Assembly: GCF_000952685.1 (NCBI RefSeq)
Contig: NZ_JYHV01000037.1
Coordinates: 248,001 to 312,000 of the forward strand
Reading direction: 5' to 3'
Length of the DNA stretch: 64,000 nucleotides
From: Stutzerimonas stutzeri
GTDB lineage: Bacteria > Pseudomonadota > Gammaproteobacteria > Pseudomonadales > Pseudomonadaceae
The stretch's first letter is position 1. Each line of letters begins with the position of its first letter. Shown one piece after another: positions 18,079 to 26,430 of the stretch. The translations under genes were made by a program, and so were the position numbers. The notes under the pieces were generated by a model, which saw only the letters and a program-made list of their open reading frames with translations, did no database searches and was not told the DNA's origin.

Positions 18079-19061
18079 ACATGGACCGTCAACCGGTATC
18101 GGCCCGCGTGCTCAATGAAGCCATCGCCTGGCAGCTGCGCCTCGGTGACGAAACGGCCGGCCCCCAGGTCAATGCCGAGCTCCAACGCTGGCTGAGCGAT
18201 AGCGCCGAGCATGCCAAAGCCTGGGCGCAGCTGGGCGGCATCGACCAGCAACTGGGCAGTATCAATTCCCCGAGCGCGCGACATGCACTGCAGATCAGCG
18301 CGACGTCCCAGCGACGGCGAGCCACCGGCCGCGCCTTTCTCGGGCTGGCCTTGTTCAGCACGCTGGGTATAGGACTGGCGCTGCAGTCGCAGCCCTTGCC
18401 GGTGTGGCTGGCCGACGAGCGCACCGGCAGCGGCGAGCAACGGAGCCTCATGCTGGCCGACCGTAGCCATATCCAGCTGAACAGCCGCAGCGCGCTGGAT
18501 ATTCGCTTCGATGAGCAAGAACGCAGACTGTTTCTGCACCGCGGTGAAGTGCTTGTCGAAACCGCACCGGGCAGCGACCCGAGACCCTTTATCGTCGAAA
18601 CTGAACAAGGTGATCTGCGCGCGCTCGGCACGCGATTCATCGTTCGGCAAGAGGGTGATGCAACCCGCCTGATCGTACTCCGATCCGCCGTGGCCGCGCT
18701 TCCGGACAGCCTCCAGGCGGGTCGTACCGTGCGGGCTGGCGAGCAGGTAGTGATGCATCGTGACCATCTTGACGACAATCAGGAAGCACCGATCGCCGCA
18801 GACGCCTGGAGCCGGGGCATGCTCGTGGTGGAAGACCTGCCATTGGGCGATCTGCTGGCGACACTCGGTGAGTACCGCCGTGGGTACCTCGGCCTTGACC
18901 CGAGCCTCGAATCCCTGCGCATCAGCGGCAGCTTTCCGCTGAATGACACCGACCGCGCGCTGGCGGCCCTGCCGCCCAGCCTACCTGTGCGGATCGAGCG
19001 GCACACCGATTGGTGGGTCAAGGTGGTTCCGGCGCAACCCGCCAGCCCCCCGGGCAAGTAG
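18075..19061 (+). CDS. FecR-type anti-sigma / sigma regulator
   Basis: 328 aa inner-membrane protein. A cytoplasmic N-terminal domain (about 1-85, with the conserved 'AIAWQLRLGDE' and 'HAKAWAQL' segments) binds the sigma factor. One transmembrane helix follows at about 87-103 (AFLGLALFSTLGIGLAL), then a periplasmic FecR domain ('LADRSHIQLNSRSALDIRF', 'GDLRALGTRFIVRQ') that contacts the receptor's STN domain. The start overlaps the sigma gene, and a 128-bp gap separates it from the receptor. It transmits the outer-membrane ligand signal to the sigma factor and probably restrains it in its absence. Confidence 0.93.
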   Translation: MNMDRQPVSARVLNEAIAWQLRLGDETAGPQVNAELQRWLSDSAEHAKAWAQLGGIDQQLGSINSPSARHALQISATSQRRRATGRAFLGLALFSTLGIGLALQSQPLPVWLADERTGSGEQRSLMLADRSHIQLNSRSALDIRFDEQERRLFLHRGEVLVETAPGSDPRPFIVETEQGDLRALGTRFIVRQEGDATRLIVLRSAVAALPDSLQAGRTVRAGEQVVMHRDHLDDNQEAPIAADAWSRGMLVVEDLPLGDLLATLGEYRRGYLGLDPSLESLRISGSFPLNDTDRALAALPPSLPVRIERHTDWWVKVVPAQPASPPGK

Positions 19062-19098
19062 CGACGGCGCCCACCACAACGGCGCTGCAGGCCCCTAT

Positions 19099-19110
19099 GA
19101 AAATATTTTC
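19099..19110 (+). promoter_or_regulatory. palindrome in the receptor promoter region
   Basis: GAAAATATTTTC is a perfect 12-bp palindrome in the 128-bp gap between the fecR-like gene and its receptor. GAAAAT resembles the GGAAAT-type -35 element used by FecI-family sigma factors, so this may be the signalling-dependent promoter. No convincing -10 was identified. Confidence 0.35.
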
Positions 19111-19189
19111 AGCTGCCCCTATCACTTTTCATTTCTGATCCGGCCTGATGAATAACTGAGACATATTCCTATTCGGGAGTTATTCACAA

Positions 19190-21649
19190 ATGCCATCGCT
19201 TTCACTGTTCCGTCCCAGCCTCCTGGCCGTTGCTATTGCCGTCGCACCACTGCCACTACTGGCCCAGGCGGCCAACGGCGAAGCGGTTGTTGGCGATGTT
19301 CGCGAGTACTCTCTGCCCGCCGCACCTCTGGCCTCGACCCTCAATCGTATCGCCGCCGAAGCGGGACTGGTGCTCAGCATCGATCCGGCGTTGACCCGCG
19401 ACCGCATGGCCGAGCCGGTACAAGGCCGCTTCGATGGCCAGGGTGCGCTACAGCGAGCCTTGCGCGGCAGCGGACTCGAACTTCGTCAGGACCCTTCGGG
19501 CAGCTTCAGTTTGCAGCAGGCAGCAACCGAGGCGATGGCACTGCCGGATGTCACCGTGACGGCAACCGAGGCGTTGGCTGAGGGCGGCGAAGAAAGCGGC
19601 TATCGTGCCAGCGCCGTGCGAAACGTCGGCGCGCTGGGCGCAATGGCACTCCAGGATGCTCCCTATTCGGTGACAGTGATTTCCTCGGAGCTGATGGATA
19701 ACATCCAGGCCACCTCCAGCGACGACATCTTCAAGCTCAGCCCGACCACGCAGTTCACCTCCCCGACCAGCGCCGGTTACGCCAGCGCGGTAGCCATTCG
19801 CGGCTTCAGCGGCGTCGGCAACCTGAGCATTGCCAATGATGGCCTGCGCTTCAGTAACGGCTACGATGGCGGCAACTTCATCGAGGAAATGGAGCGGCTG
19901 GAAATCCTCAGCGGTCTGTCCGGCTTCCTATATGGTCCGGCCAGCCCCGGCGGACTGGTCAACTACGTGCTCAAGCGCCCCACTGCCGAGCGCTACAACA
20001 GCGTGACCTACGGCACCCCTGGCGGCGAGAACCAGTACCTGCACGGCGACTTCGGCGGACCGATCGACAGCGAAGGTCGCTTCGCCTACCGCGTCAACCT
20101 GCTCGCCCAGGACGGTGAAACCGCCATTGACGGACAGGTCGAACGCCGTCACATGGCCAGCGTCGCACTGGACTGGAACGTCAGCGACGACTTGCTCATC
20201 CAGTTCGACGCCTCGCACAAGCAGAGCGAGACGCGGGGCCTCACCAGCTACTGGTACTTCGCCGATCAAGCATTCCGGCCTGATGCCGACGACTTGGAGA
20301 ACGACGAGCTCTATAGCCAACGCTGGGCCTACAACGACAGCCGCCACGACCGTGTCGGCAGCCGCTTCCAGTGGCGCCTGAGCGACGTGTTCAGCCTGCG
20401 CGGCGCGCTGGGCTACAGCCAGTACACGACCGAATACGCCTATACGGGGCCGACCGTGAACTCGGCCGGCGTGTACGTCCAGCCGCTCTACGCCTTCGCC
20501 CCGGTGGAAACCGAAGAGACCTCCGGTAACCTTTTCCTCGATGCGGTTTTCGATACCGTGGGCATCGGCCATGAGATGACCTTCGGTTACCAAGGGAACA
20601 CCGCCCGAGTTCGCTATAACACCGATTACATCCCTTATGCCGCAGGCACGTTCTGCGGCAGTACTGGTAATGGGCCGCAATATGTAGATGTACTGTGCGG
20701 CGCGGCTTCCTTCGACAAATCTCCGCAAGTCGCCAAGCCCGCCTACGACCTGGGCGACGGCGACTACCATCTGGCCAGCCGCACCCAGTCCGACAGCGTA
20801 CTGATCGGCGACGTCATCACATTCAACGAACAATGGTCGACGATCCTCGGCGTGACGCACTCGCGCATCAAGACCTTCAGCGACAACTTCGTCTGGGTCG
20901 AAGCGTTCGGCAGCGAGCCGGAAATTGAGGACTACAGCGAAACTAAAACCTCGCCCAACGTCTCGCTCGTCTACAAGCCAGTCGAGTGGCTGACTACGTA
21001 CGTGACCTACATCGAAGGTCTGCAGACGGGCGGCGTGGCGCCGAGCGGCTCGAACAACGCCGGCCAGGCACTGGCGCCGATCGTAAGCGAGCAGTACGAA
21101 ATCGGTGCGAAAGCCGAGCTCGGCGGCGCCCTGTACACCGTTGCGCTGTTCGACATCGAGAAGCCCAACACCTACACCAATGCAGCCAATTTTTTCGTTC
21201 AGGATGGCATGCAGAACAATAAGGGCCTGGAGTTCAGCGTAACGGGCAACGTTACCCCAGCACTGACGCTGGTAGGCGGCGTCACTTTGCTCGATCCGGT
21301 GGTAGAAGGCGCGGCGAACGCTGCCAACGACGGCAATCGCCCGGTCGACGTGGCGAGGCACCTGGCCAAGCTGTACGGCGAATACGCGATCTTCGGCGTA
21401 CCCGGGCTGACGCTCACCGGTGGCGCCTTCTACACCGGCAAGCAATACACCGACGAGGCCAACGACAATACCATCCCCTCGTTCACCACATTCGACCTGG
21501 GCGGTCGCTATCGCATGGCCTTGGCGGATGAACGTGCCCTCACTCTGCGTGCCAACCTGAGCAACCTGACCGACGAGGAATACTGGCTGAGTAGCCATTA
21601 CATTGGAGCACCACGCACCCTCAAGCTGTCGGCGCAGCTGGAGTTCTAA
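19190..21649 (+). CDS. TonB-dependent siderophore receptor with STN signalling domain
   Basis: 819 aa. A signal peptide (cleavage near LLAQAAN) is followed by an STN domain (about 35-110, 'REYSLPAAPLASTLNRIAAEAGLVLSID'), which marks a transducing receptor. The plug comes next ('MALQDAPYSVTVISSELMD', 'VAIRGFSGVG'), then the barrel ending LKLSAQLEF. Two Cys residues in one large extracellular segment (GTFCGSTGN ... VDVLCGAASF) could form a disulfide. With the FecI and FecR genes upstream it forms a self-regulating uptake system. The stop (TAA) shares its last base with the ATG of the PepSY gene. The siderophore is unknown. Confidence 0.93.
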   Translation: MPSLSLFRPSLLAVAIAVAPLPLLAQAANGEAVVGDVREYSLPAAPLASTLNRIAAEAGLVLSIDPALTRDRMAEPVQGRFDGQGALQRALRGSGLELRQDPSGSFSLQQAATEAMALPDVTVTATEALAEGGEESGYRASAVRNVGALGAMALQDAPYSVTVISSELMDNIQATSSDDIFKLSPTTQFTSPTSAGYASAVAIRGFSGVGNLSIANDGLRFSNGYDGGNFIEEMERLEILSGLSGFLYGPASPGGLVNYVLKRPTAERYNSVTYGTPGGENQYLHGDFGGPIDSEGRFAYRVNLLAQDGETAIDGQVERRHMASVALDWNVSDDLLIQFDASHKQSETRGLTSYWYFADQAFRPDADDLENDELYSQRWAYNDSRHDRVGSRFQWRLSDVFSLRGALGYSQYTTEYAYTGPTVNSAGVYVQPLYAFAPVETEETSGNLFLDAVFDTVGIGHEMTFGYQGNTARVRYNTDYIPYAAGTFCGSTGNGPQYVDVLCGAASFDKSPQVAKPAYDLGDGDYHLASRTQSDSVLIGDVITFNEQWSTILGVTHSRIKTFSDNFVWVEAFGSEPEIEDYSETKTSPNVSLVYKPVEWLTTYVTYIEGLQTGGVAPSGSNNAGQALAPIVSEQYEIGAKAELGGALYTVALFDIEKPNTYTNAANFFVQDGMQNNKGLEFSVTGNVTPALTLVGGVTLLDPVVEGAANAANDGNRPVDVARHLAKLYGEYAIFGVPGLTLTGGAFYTGKQYTDEANDNTIPSFTTFDLGGRYRMALADERALTLRANLSNLTDEEYWLSSHYIGAPRTLKLSAQLEF

Positions 21650-22770
21650 TGCGGACCACCACCATCCGTCGCTGGTCCTTCGTCCACACCTGGACCAGCC
21701 TGATCTGCACGCTGTTCCTGCTGATGCTTGCCATTACCGGGCTACCGCTGATCTTTCACCACGAGCTGGAGCACCTGCTTGGCGAGGCGCCCGAGCTGCG
21801 TGAGATGCCTGCCGACACCCCGCACCTGGATCTGCAGCAGTTGGTCGCAGCAGCCGAACGGCATCGACCGCAAGAGGTGGTCCAGTACCTGGGCTGGGAA
21901 GCAGACGAGCCGTCCGGTGTGGTCGCCATCATGGCGGCGACCGCCGGCACCGAGCCGAATTCGTCCTATACCTTCATGCTCGATGCGCGCACCGGCGAAG
22001 CGCTGGAAATGCCGGCGGCCAATGGCGGGCTGATGATGTTCTTCTTGCGCATGCACGTGGACATGTTCGCTGGGCTTCCCGGCAAGCTGCTTTTGGCTTT
22101 CATGGGATTGCTGTTCGTCGTCGCCATCATTTCCGGAGTGGTGCTCTACGCGCCGTTCATGCGGCGACTGGAATTTGCTCAAGTGCGGCATGAACGAGCC
22201 AGCCGTACCCGCTGGCTGGATTTGCACAACCTGATCGGCGTCGTCACGCTCAGTTGGGCCTTGGTGGTGGGCATCACCGGTGTGGTCAGCGCCTGTGCGG
22301 ACCTGCTGATCGAGGCTTGGCGTGCCGAATCCCTGAGCGCGATGCTCGAGCCCTACCGGGATGCCCCGCCGTTGACGGAACGCGCACCGGCCAGTCAGTT
22401 GCTGAAAATCGCCGCTCAGGCAGCACCAGGCATGCAGCCGGATTTCATTGCATTTCCCGGTACGCGTTTTTCAAGCGAGCATCATTACACGGTGTTCATG
22501 AACGGCAGCAGCCATCTGACCTCACATCTGCTCACACCGGTGCTGATCGATGCGCAAACGCTCGACATCACAGCTGCCGGCAGCCGCCCCTGGTACATGG
22601 ATGCGCTGTCGCTGTCCTCGCCGCTGCACTTCGGCGATTACGGCGGGCGGCCGATGCAGATTCTCTGGGCGGTGCTGGACGTGCTGACGATCATCGTGCT
22701 CAGCAGCGGGCTCTATCTATGGTGGGTACGACGTCGCGGCGCCACATCGACGCGCGAGGTGATGGCATGA
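21649..22770 (+). CDS. PepSY-associated TM-helix protein (second copy)
   Basis: 373 aa membrane protein opening RRWSFVHTWTSLICTLFLLM, the PepSY_TM N-terminus with its His before helix 1. Later come a helix pair with a conserved Arg-rich linker, a second His segment (WLDLHNLIGVV), and a final helix 'ILWAVLDVLTIIVLSSGLYLWW'. It is shorter than the copy at 0-1.6 kb and lacks its C-terminal helices. One base of overlap with the receptor (TAATG) and a 4-nt overlap with the next small gene indicate tight coupling. A ferric-siderophore reductase role like that of FpvG is inferred from family and position. Confidence 0.88.
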   Translation: MRTTTIRRWSFVHTWTSLICTLFLLMLAITGLPLIFHHELEHLLGEAPELREMPADTPHLDLQQLVAAAERHRPQEVVQYLGWEADEPSGVVAIMAATAGTEPNSSYTFMLDARTGEALEMPAANGGLMMFFLRMHVDMFAGLPGKLLLAFMGLLFVVAIISGVVLYAPFMRRLEFAQVRHERASRTRWLDLHNLIGVVTLSWALVVGITGVVSACADLLIEAWRAESLSAMLEPYRDAPPLTERAPASQLLKIAAQAAPGMQPDFIAFPGTRFSSEHHYTVFMNGSSHLTSHLLTPVLIDAQTLDITAAGSRPWYMDALSLSSPLHFGDYGGRPMQILWAVLDVLTIIVLSSGLYLWWVRRRGATSTREVMA

Positions 22771-22949
22771 GCTGGCGCCAATCGACGTTTCTGCTGCCCA
22801 GCCTGATCGCCCTGCTCGGCATGGCCGGATTGTTCGCCGCGCTGTTGGGTGATGGCTGGTGGGATACCTTGGCCTGGCTCGGGTTGGGCGCGCAGGCGGG
22901 GCTGGGGCTGTGGCCCCTGCTACCCCGGCCGCGGAAGCCGAGCCGGTAG
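22767..22949 (+). CDS. 60-aa two-helix membrane protein at the end of the iron module
   Basis: The ATG overlaps the PepSY stop (ATGA) and the frame encodes MSWRQSTFLLPSLIALLGMA, a second hydrophobic stretch (DTLAWLGLGAQAGLGLWPLL) and a basic tail (RPRKPSR). Two transmembrane helices with no soluble domain are predicted by eye. I do not recognise a named family, although short membrane proteins in this position are common next to PepSY genes. Translational coupling argues that it is real and functions with the PepSY protein. Confidence 0.7.
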   Translation: MSWRQSTFLLPSLIALLGMAGLFAALLGDGWWDTLAWLGLGAQAGLGLWPLLPRPRKPSR

Positions 22950-23015
22950 CGAAAGGATCAACCAGCGCCAGCAGCCCTGACCGCCATCGCAGGCGGCATC
23001 GCTGGCATGGAGTGA

Positions 23016-23537
23016 TCAGGAGTGATCGGCTGTGCAAACGGCCTGATAAAGCGGCGCAGCCACGTCCAGTTCGGTCATGGTTTCAAACTTCGCCTGACCT
23101 TCCTCGTTCAGCCGGAACATCACCTTCTCGGTGCAAAGCGCCTGGTAATTTGCGCTTTTCACCGTGGACATCAGATGATGCTTTTCAAAGCGATACAGGG
23201 TGAAACGAGCGACGGGACCCTTGCTGGTCTCTTCGATCTGCGCGCTCGCGCCATCGAGTACCGTATAGACCAGTGGCATCGGAAACTTGATGGTCCAGGG
23301 GCGCCAGAACATCTCACCCTCTTCGCTCGATACCACAACGGAGCCCTGCGGTAGACGCGCTTGCTTGGTGTCGAACCAGGTGTATTCGTAATGGATGGTG
23401 TAGCCGAGCATGCCCAGACCGGCAAATGCCGGGATGATCCACTTCGGTAGCCGCTTACGGGTCAGGCTGCGCAACAACAGCGCGACCCCCGCACCCGCCA
23501 CTGCGGCGACGATTGCAGCGATTAGATGCCAGATCAT
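23016..23537 (-). CDS. conserved hypothetical membrane-anchored protein
   Basis: 173 aa. The start MIWHLIAAIVAAVAGAGVALLL is supported by AAGGAAG seven bases upstream and gives one N-terminal helix, a basic linker (RSLTRKRLPKW), a second helix (IIPAFAGLGMLGYTIHYEY), and a periplasmic or extracytoplasmic domain of about 115 residues rich in aromatic residues. I do not recognise the domain. The gene is downstream of the symporter gene on the same strand but separated from it by a strong terminator, so its expression may depend on read-through or its own start. Confidence 0.75.
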   Translation of the reverse strand: MIWHLIAAIVAAVAGAGVALLLRSLTRKRLPKWIIPAFAGLGMLGYTIHYEYTWFDTKQARLPQGSVVVSSEEGEMFWRPWTIKFPMPLVYTVLDGASAQIEETSKGPVARFTLYRFEKHHLMSTVKSANYQALCTEKVMFRLNEEGQAKFETMTELDVAAPLYQAVCTADHS

Positions 23538-23549
23538 ATGAATCTTCCT

Positions 23550-23584
23550 TAAAAAAGTCGGGCTTCCAAATGGAAGCCCGACTT
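23550..23584 (-). terminator. intrinsic terminator between the symporter gene and the 173-aa gene
   Basis: On the minus strand: AAGTCGGGCTTCC-ATTT-GGAAGCCCGACTT, continuing into TTTTAAGG. The 13-bp stem and T-tract fit termination of the symporter transcript 13 bp before the next ribosome site. Confidence 0.88.
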
Positions 23585-23627
23585 GTTTCACCCATGGGTC
23601 AGATTCTAAACCCAACTTCTGGACGAA

Positions 23628-25397
23628 TTAGTGATCAAGCGCAGCGCCCGCACCTTTCGGAGTACGAACACTTTCGACCAGATCCTGAATCGCCTGCGGC
23701 GGTGCCTCGGTAGCCATCGATACCGCGTAGGCCACTGCAAAGTTGAGCATCGCACCGATAGCACCGAAGGCTTGCGGGGAAATGCCGAACATCCACTCTG
23801 CAGGCGTATTGGCGAACGACGCAGTGCCTGGAATGAAGAACCAGCCCAGATACAGGAAGATGTAGACGCTGGTGCTCACCAGACCAACCAGCATGCCCGC
23901 GACCGCACCCTTGCTGTTCACACGCTTGGAGAAGATCCCCATCATCAGCGCCGGGAACAAACTCGATGCTGCCAGACCGAACGCCAGTGCCACCACCTGT
24001 GCCGCAAAGCCTGGTGGATTCAGCCCCAGCCAGGTAGCCACGAGAATCGCACCCGTCATGGAAAGACGAGCAGCCAGCATCTCGCTCTTCTCGCTGATCT
24101 TCGGATTGATGATCGTTTTGATCAGGTCATGACTAATCGCCGAGGAGATAGCCAGCAGCAGACCTGCAGCTGTCGACAGCGCTGCCGCAATACCGCCCGC
24201 CGCGATCAGACCTACAACCCAGCCAGGCAGGTTGGCGATTTCCGGGTTGGCCAGAACGATGATGTCATTGTTGACGACCAGCTCGTTGCCGTTCCAACCA
24301 CGCTCTTGCGCAGTAGGAGCAAAGGCAGCGTTGGTGTCGTTGTACATCTGGATGCGGCCATCATTGTTCTTGTCTTCAAATTGGATCAGACCGGTTTCTT
24401 CCCAGGTCTGCATCCAGGCCGGACGCTCTGCATGGAGAATCGCTTCCGCCTGCGGACCTTCCGGATAGATGGTGTTGACCAGGTTCAGACGAGCCATGGA
24501 CGCAACGGCCGGAGCGGTCAGGTACAGCAGCGCGATGAAAACCAGGGTCCAGCCAGCCGACCAGCGAGCGTCAGCTACTTTCGGTACGGTGAAGAAGCGA
24601 ATGATGACGTGCGGCAGACCAGCAGTACCGATCATCAGCGACAGGGTGAACAGGAACATGTTCAGCTTGTTGTCGACATCAGCAGTGTAAGCAGCGAAGC
24701 CCAGGTCCTGAACGACAGTATCCAGCTTGTCCAGCAGCGGCATACCGGATTCGACGTGGGTACCGAACATACCGAGCATCGGAATGGGGTTACCGGTCAA
24801 CTGGAAGGCGATGAACACGGCCGGGATGGTGTAGGCGATGATCAGCACCACGTATTGCGCCACCTGGGTATAGGTGATGCCCTTCATGCCGCCAAATACC
24901 GCATAGGCGAACACGATCGCGGCAGCGAGCCAGATACCAACGTCGTTGCTCACTTCGAGGAATCGGGAGAAAGCAACACCAGCACCGGACATCTGGCCGA
25001 TCACGTAGGTGACCGAAATCAGAATCAGGCAGATAACCGCAACCAGGCGCGCGCCTCGGCTGTAGAAACGATCACCGATGAAGTCAGGTACGGTGAATTT
25101 GCCAAATTTACGCAGATAGGGCGCCAGCAGCATCGCGAGCAACACGTAACCGCCGGTCCAGCCCATCAGGTAAACCGAAGTCGCGTAACCACCGGATGCA
25201 ATGATACCCGCCATCGAAATGAAAGACGCCGCAGACATCCAGTCAGCTGCAGTTGCCATACCGTTAGTTACGGGATGGACGCCACCGCCAGCTACGTAGA
25301 ACTCTTTGGTCGATCCAGCTCGGGCCCACACCGCAATCCCTATGTACAGCAGGAAGGATGCGCCCACAAACAACATATTTATCCAATATTGGCTCAT
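23628..25397 (-). CDS. sodium:solute symporter, large subunit (VC_2705-type, acetate-permease-like)
   Basis: 589 aa SSS-family transporter with about 13 helices ('MATAADWMSAASFISMAGII', 'MLLAPYLRKFGKFTVPDFIGDR', 'MGIFSKRVNSKGAVAGMLVG'). It is usually annotated ActP or cation/acetate symporter. Pairing with a DUF4212 small-subunit gene seven bases upstream places it in the two-component subfamily. A soluble insertion around residues 310-365 contains DKNNDGRIQMYN (342-353), which reads as an EF-hand-like calcium loop. It is on the minus strand, with its terminator at 23.55-23.58 kb. Acetate or another short organic acid is the likely substrate. Confidence 0.9.
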   Translation of the reverse strand: MSQYWINMLFVGASFLLYIGIAVWARAGSTKEFYVAGGGVHPVTNGMATAADWMSAASFISMAGIIASGGYATSVYLMGWTGGYVLLAMLLAPYLRKFGKFTVPDFIGDRFYSRGARLVAVICLILISVTYVIGQMSGAGVAFSRFLEVSNDVGIWLAAAIVFAYAVFGGMKGITYTQVAQYVVLIIAYTIPAVFIAFQLTGNPIPMLGMFGTHVESGMPLLDKLDTVVQDLGFAAYTADVDNKLNMFLFTLSLMIGTAGLPHVIIRFFTVPKVADARWSAGWTLVFIALLYLTAPAVASMARLNLVNTIYPEGPQAEAILHAERPAWMQTWEETGLIQFEDKNNDGRIQMYNDTNAAFAPTAQERGWNGNELVVNNDIIVLANPEIANLPGWVVGLIAAGGIAAALSTAAGLLLAISSAISHDLIKTIINPKISEKSEMLAARLSMTGAILVATWLGLNPPGFAAQVVALAFGLAASSLFPALMMGIFSKRVNSKGAVAGMLVGLVSTSVYIFLYLGWFFIPGTASFANTPAEWMFGISPQAFGAIGAMLNFAVAYAVSMATEAPPQAIQDLVESVRTPKGAGAALDH

Positions 25398-25403
25398 TGT
25401 GGC

Positions 25404-25667
25404 TTACTCCTCGACCCCGAATTCCTTGTCCAGTTTGTTCAGCCGCCACGCGTAGTGGAAGATGATCAAAATGAACGTAATGATGGAACCTTGTTGGGCG
25501 AACCAGAACCCCAGATCTGTTCCGCCGACCGGGATACCGGACAACAATGGGCGCAAGAGGATAGCAAAGCCATATGAGACGAGAGCCCAGACCACAAGGC
25601 TCCATGTTATGAGGCGAACGTTCGCCTTCCAGTACGCAGCAGCATTTTCTTTATCGGCGTCGGCCAT
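25404..25667 (-). CDS. DUF4212 sodium/substrate symporter small subunit
   Basis: 87 aa with two helices ('VRLITWSLVVWALVSYGFAILL' and 'GFWFAQQGSIITFILIIFHYAW'), starting ADADKENAAAYWKANVRL. The internal ATG is chosen over an earlier one because GGAGAA precedes it. DUF4212 proteins are the obligate small partners of the SSS transporters encoded next to them; here the large-subunit gene follows after 6 bp on the same strand. The role of the small subunit is not established. Confidence 0.9.
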   Translation of the reverse strand: MADADKENAAAYWKANVRLITWSLVVWALVSYGFAILLRPLLSGIPVGGTDLGFWFAQQGSIITFILIIFHYAWRLNKLDKEFGVEE

Positions 25668-25753
25668 GACGTTCTCCGTCTTATTGTTATTACGGGTAAA
25701 GGAAACCACAGCGTGAATCTAGCAAGGAAGCGTTACGGAAAGAAAGCCCCGAC

Positions 25754-25775
25754 TTTAGTCTGACGAACGCCTAAA
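25754..25775 (-). promoter_or_regulatory. inverted repeat upstream of the symporter operon
   Basis: TTTAG ... CTAAA separated by 12 bp (TTTAGTCTGACGAACGCCTAAA) lies about 90 bp upstream of the small-subunit start. Symporters of this type in pseudomonads are often controlled by the MxtR/ErdR (CrbSR) two-component system. Whether this is such a site is a guess. Confidence 0.3.
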
Positions 25776-25947
25776 TGGCCGGTATATGCTGTCTCCCGGA
25801 CGCCCTTCAGAATGAAAAATCAGGTTGGCAGCGTGCATCTGATGAGCCCTGATGCCGGGGCGCGTCGCACTGTCGGCGAACGTGGCAGAGAGGACATCGA
25901 CAATAGCCCTTCAAAATGAACGGCCATTTTCGAAACCATGCGAGTCG

Positions 25948-26184
25948 CTAGTCCACGGATGCAACCAACTCATCGCACTTACAAACAGGGCAAATCATTG
26001 CCCGTATCTCTGCCGTTGAATCAATTCCGAGCACAAACAAAACCCAGTGATCATTTGTTACTGATATACCCATTAACGAGACGGACATAAAACCAACAGC
26101 TAATTGCAATATAGATATAGAAGCTACGCGGAAAATATTTACTGCTTCCCGGATAAACTCCCTGTTAGATGAAGTGCGTCGCAC
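25948..26184 (-). CDS. possible small hypothetical membrane protein in an AT-rich patch
   Basis: 78 aa if read from the GTG at 26184 (VRRTSSNREFIREAV); the open frame extends twenty codons further to a TTG. It has one or two hydrophobic stretches (VASISILQLAVGFMSVSLMGI, HWVLFVLGI) and ends with a CPVCKCDELVASVD tail whose three clustered Cys could bind a metal. The DNA here is visibly AT-richer than its surroundings, which suggests foreign origin or a non-coding interval. The ribosome site is poor (GAGGGAA only 2-3 bases from the GTG). No family recognised. It may be a chance frame. Confidence 0.35.
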   Translation of the reverse strand: MRRTSSNREFIREAVNIFRVASISILQLAVGFMSVSLMGISVTNDHWVLFVLGIDSTAEIRAMICPVCKCDELVASVD

Positions 26185-26283
26185 ATTTCCCTCGCGCCTA
26201 CACTTTCTTTTGCGTAAGCCGCCACGTTGTACTACCGCTCTCAATCATTTGGCAAAGACCGCCACACGGGATCAGAAGCAAAA

Positions 26284-26307
26284 CAGCCCGACTCGGTGGT
26301 CGGGCTG
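26284..26307 (-). terminator. terminator-like hairpin
   Basis: CAGCCCGA-CTCGGTGG-TCGGGCTG is a perfect 8-bp stem. Read on the minus strand it is followed by TTTTGC, a short T-run. It could end a minus-strand transcript coming from the retropepsin-like gene 120 bp upstream. Confidence 0.5.
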
Positions 26308-26373
26308 CAGGTGATGTCTGCGCAGGATTCGAACAGAGGCGGATATAACACCCACCAGGCAGGCCAGAGCGGA

Positions 26374-26424
26374 GCTGCCGGCACAAAGCCTACCGATACC
26401 GTAGCTTTGCTATGTCCCGGCAGC
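26374..26424. repeat. long imperfect inverted repeat downstream of the retropepsin-like gene
   Basis: GCTGCCGG (26374-26381) pairs with CCGGCAGC (26417-26424). The inner CACAAAGC and GCTTTGCTATG arms can pair imperfectly around TACCGATACCGTA. It abuts the stop of the retropepsin-like gene. It may be a 3'-end structure or a decayed mobile-element end; no T-tract. Confidence 0.45.
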
Positions 26425-26430
26425 CTTGCC

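Noticed and set aside
19928..21598. 556-codon minus-strand frame opposite the transducing receptor
   Set aside because: Antisense shadow of a well-supported receptor gene.
22254..22949. 231-codon frame including the 60-aa protein
   Set aside because: Only the last 60 codons, beginning at the ATGA overlap, look like protein; the rest overlaps the PepSY gene in another frame.
23631..25577. 648-codon plus-strand frame opposite the symporter genes
   Set aside because: Antisense shadow; the Gln/Arg/His-rich translation has no membrane segments or domain.
26310..26345. TTCGAATCC-like T-arm on the minus strand
   Set aside because: The flanking bases cannot form the T-stem and no acceptor or D-arm is present.
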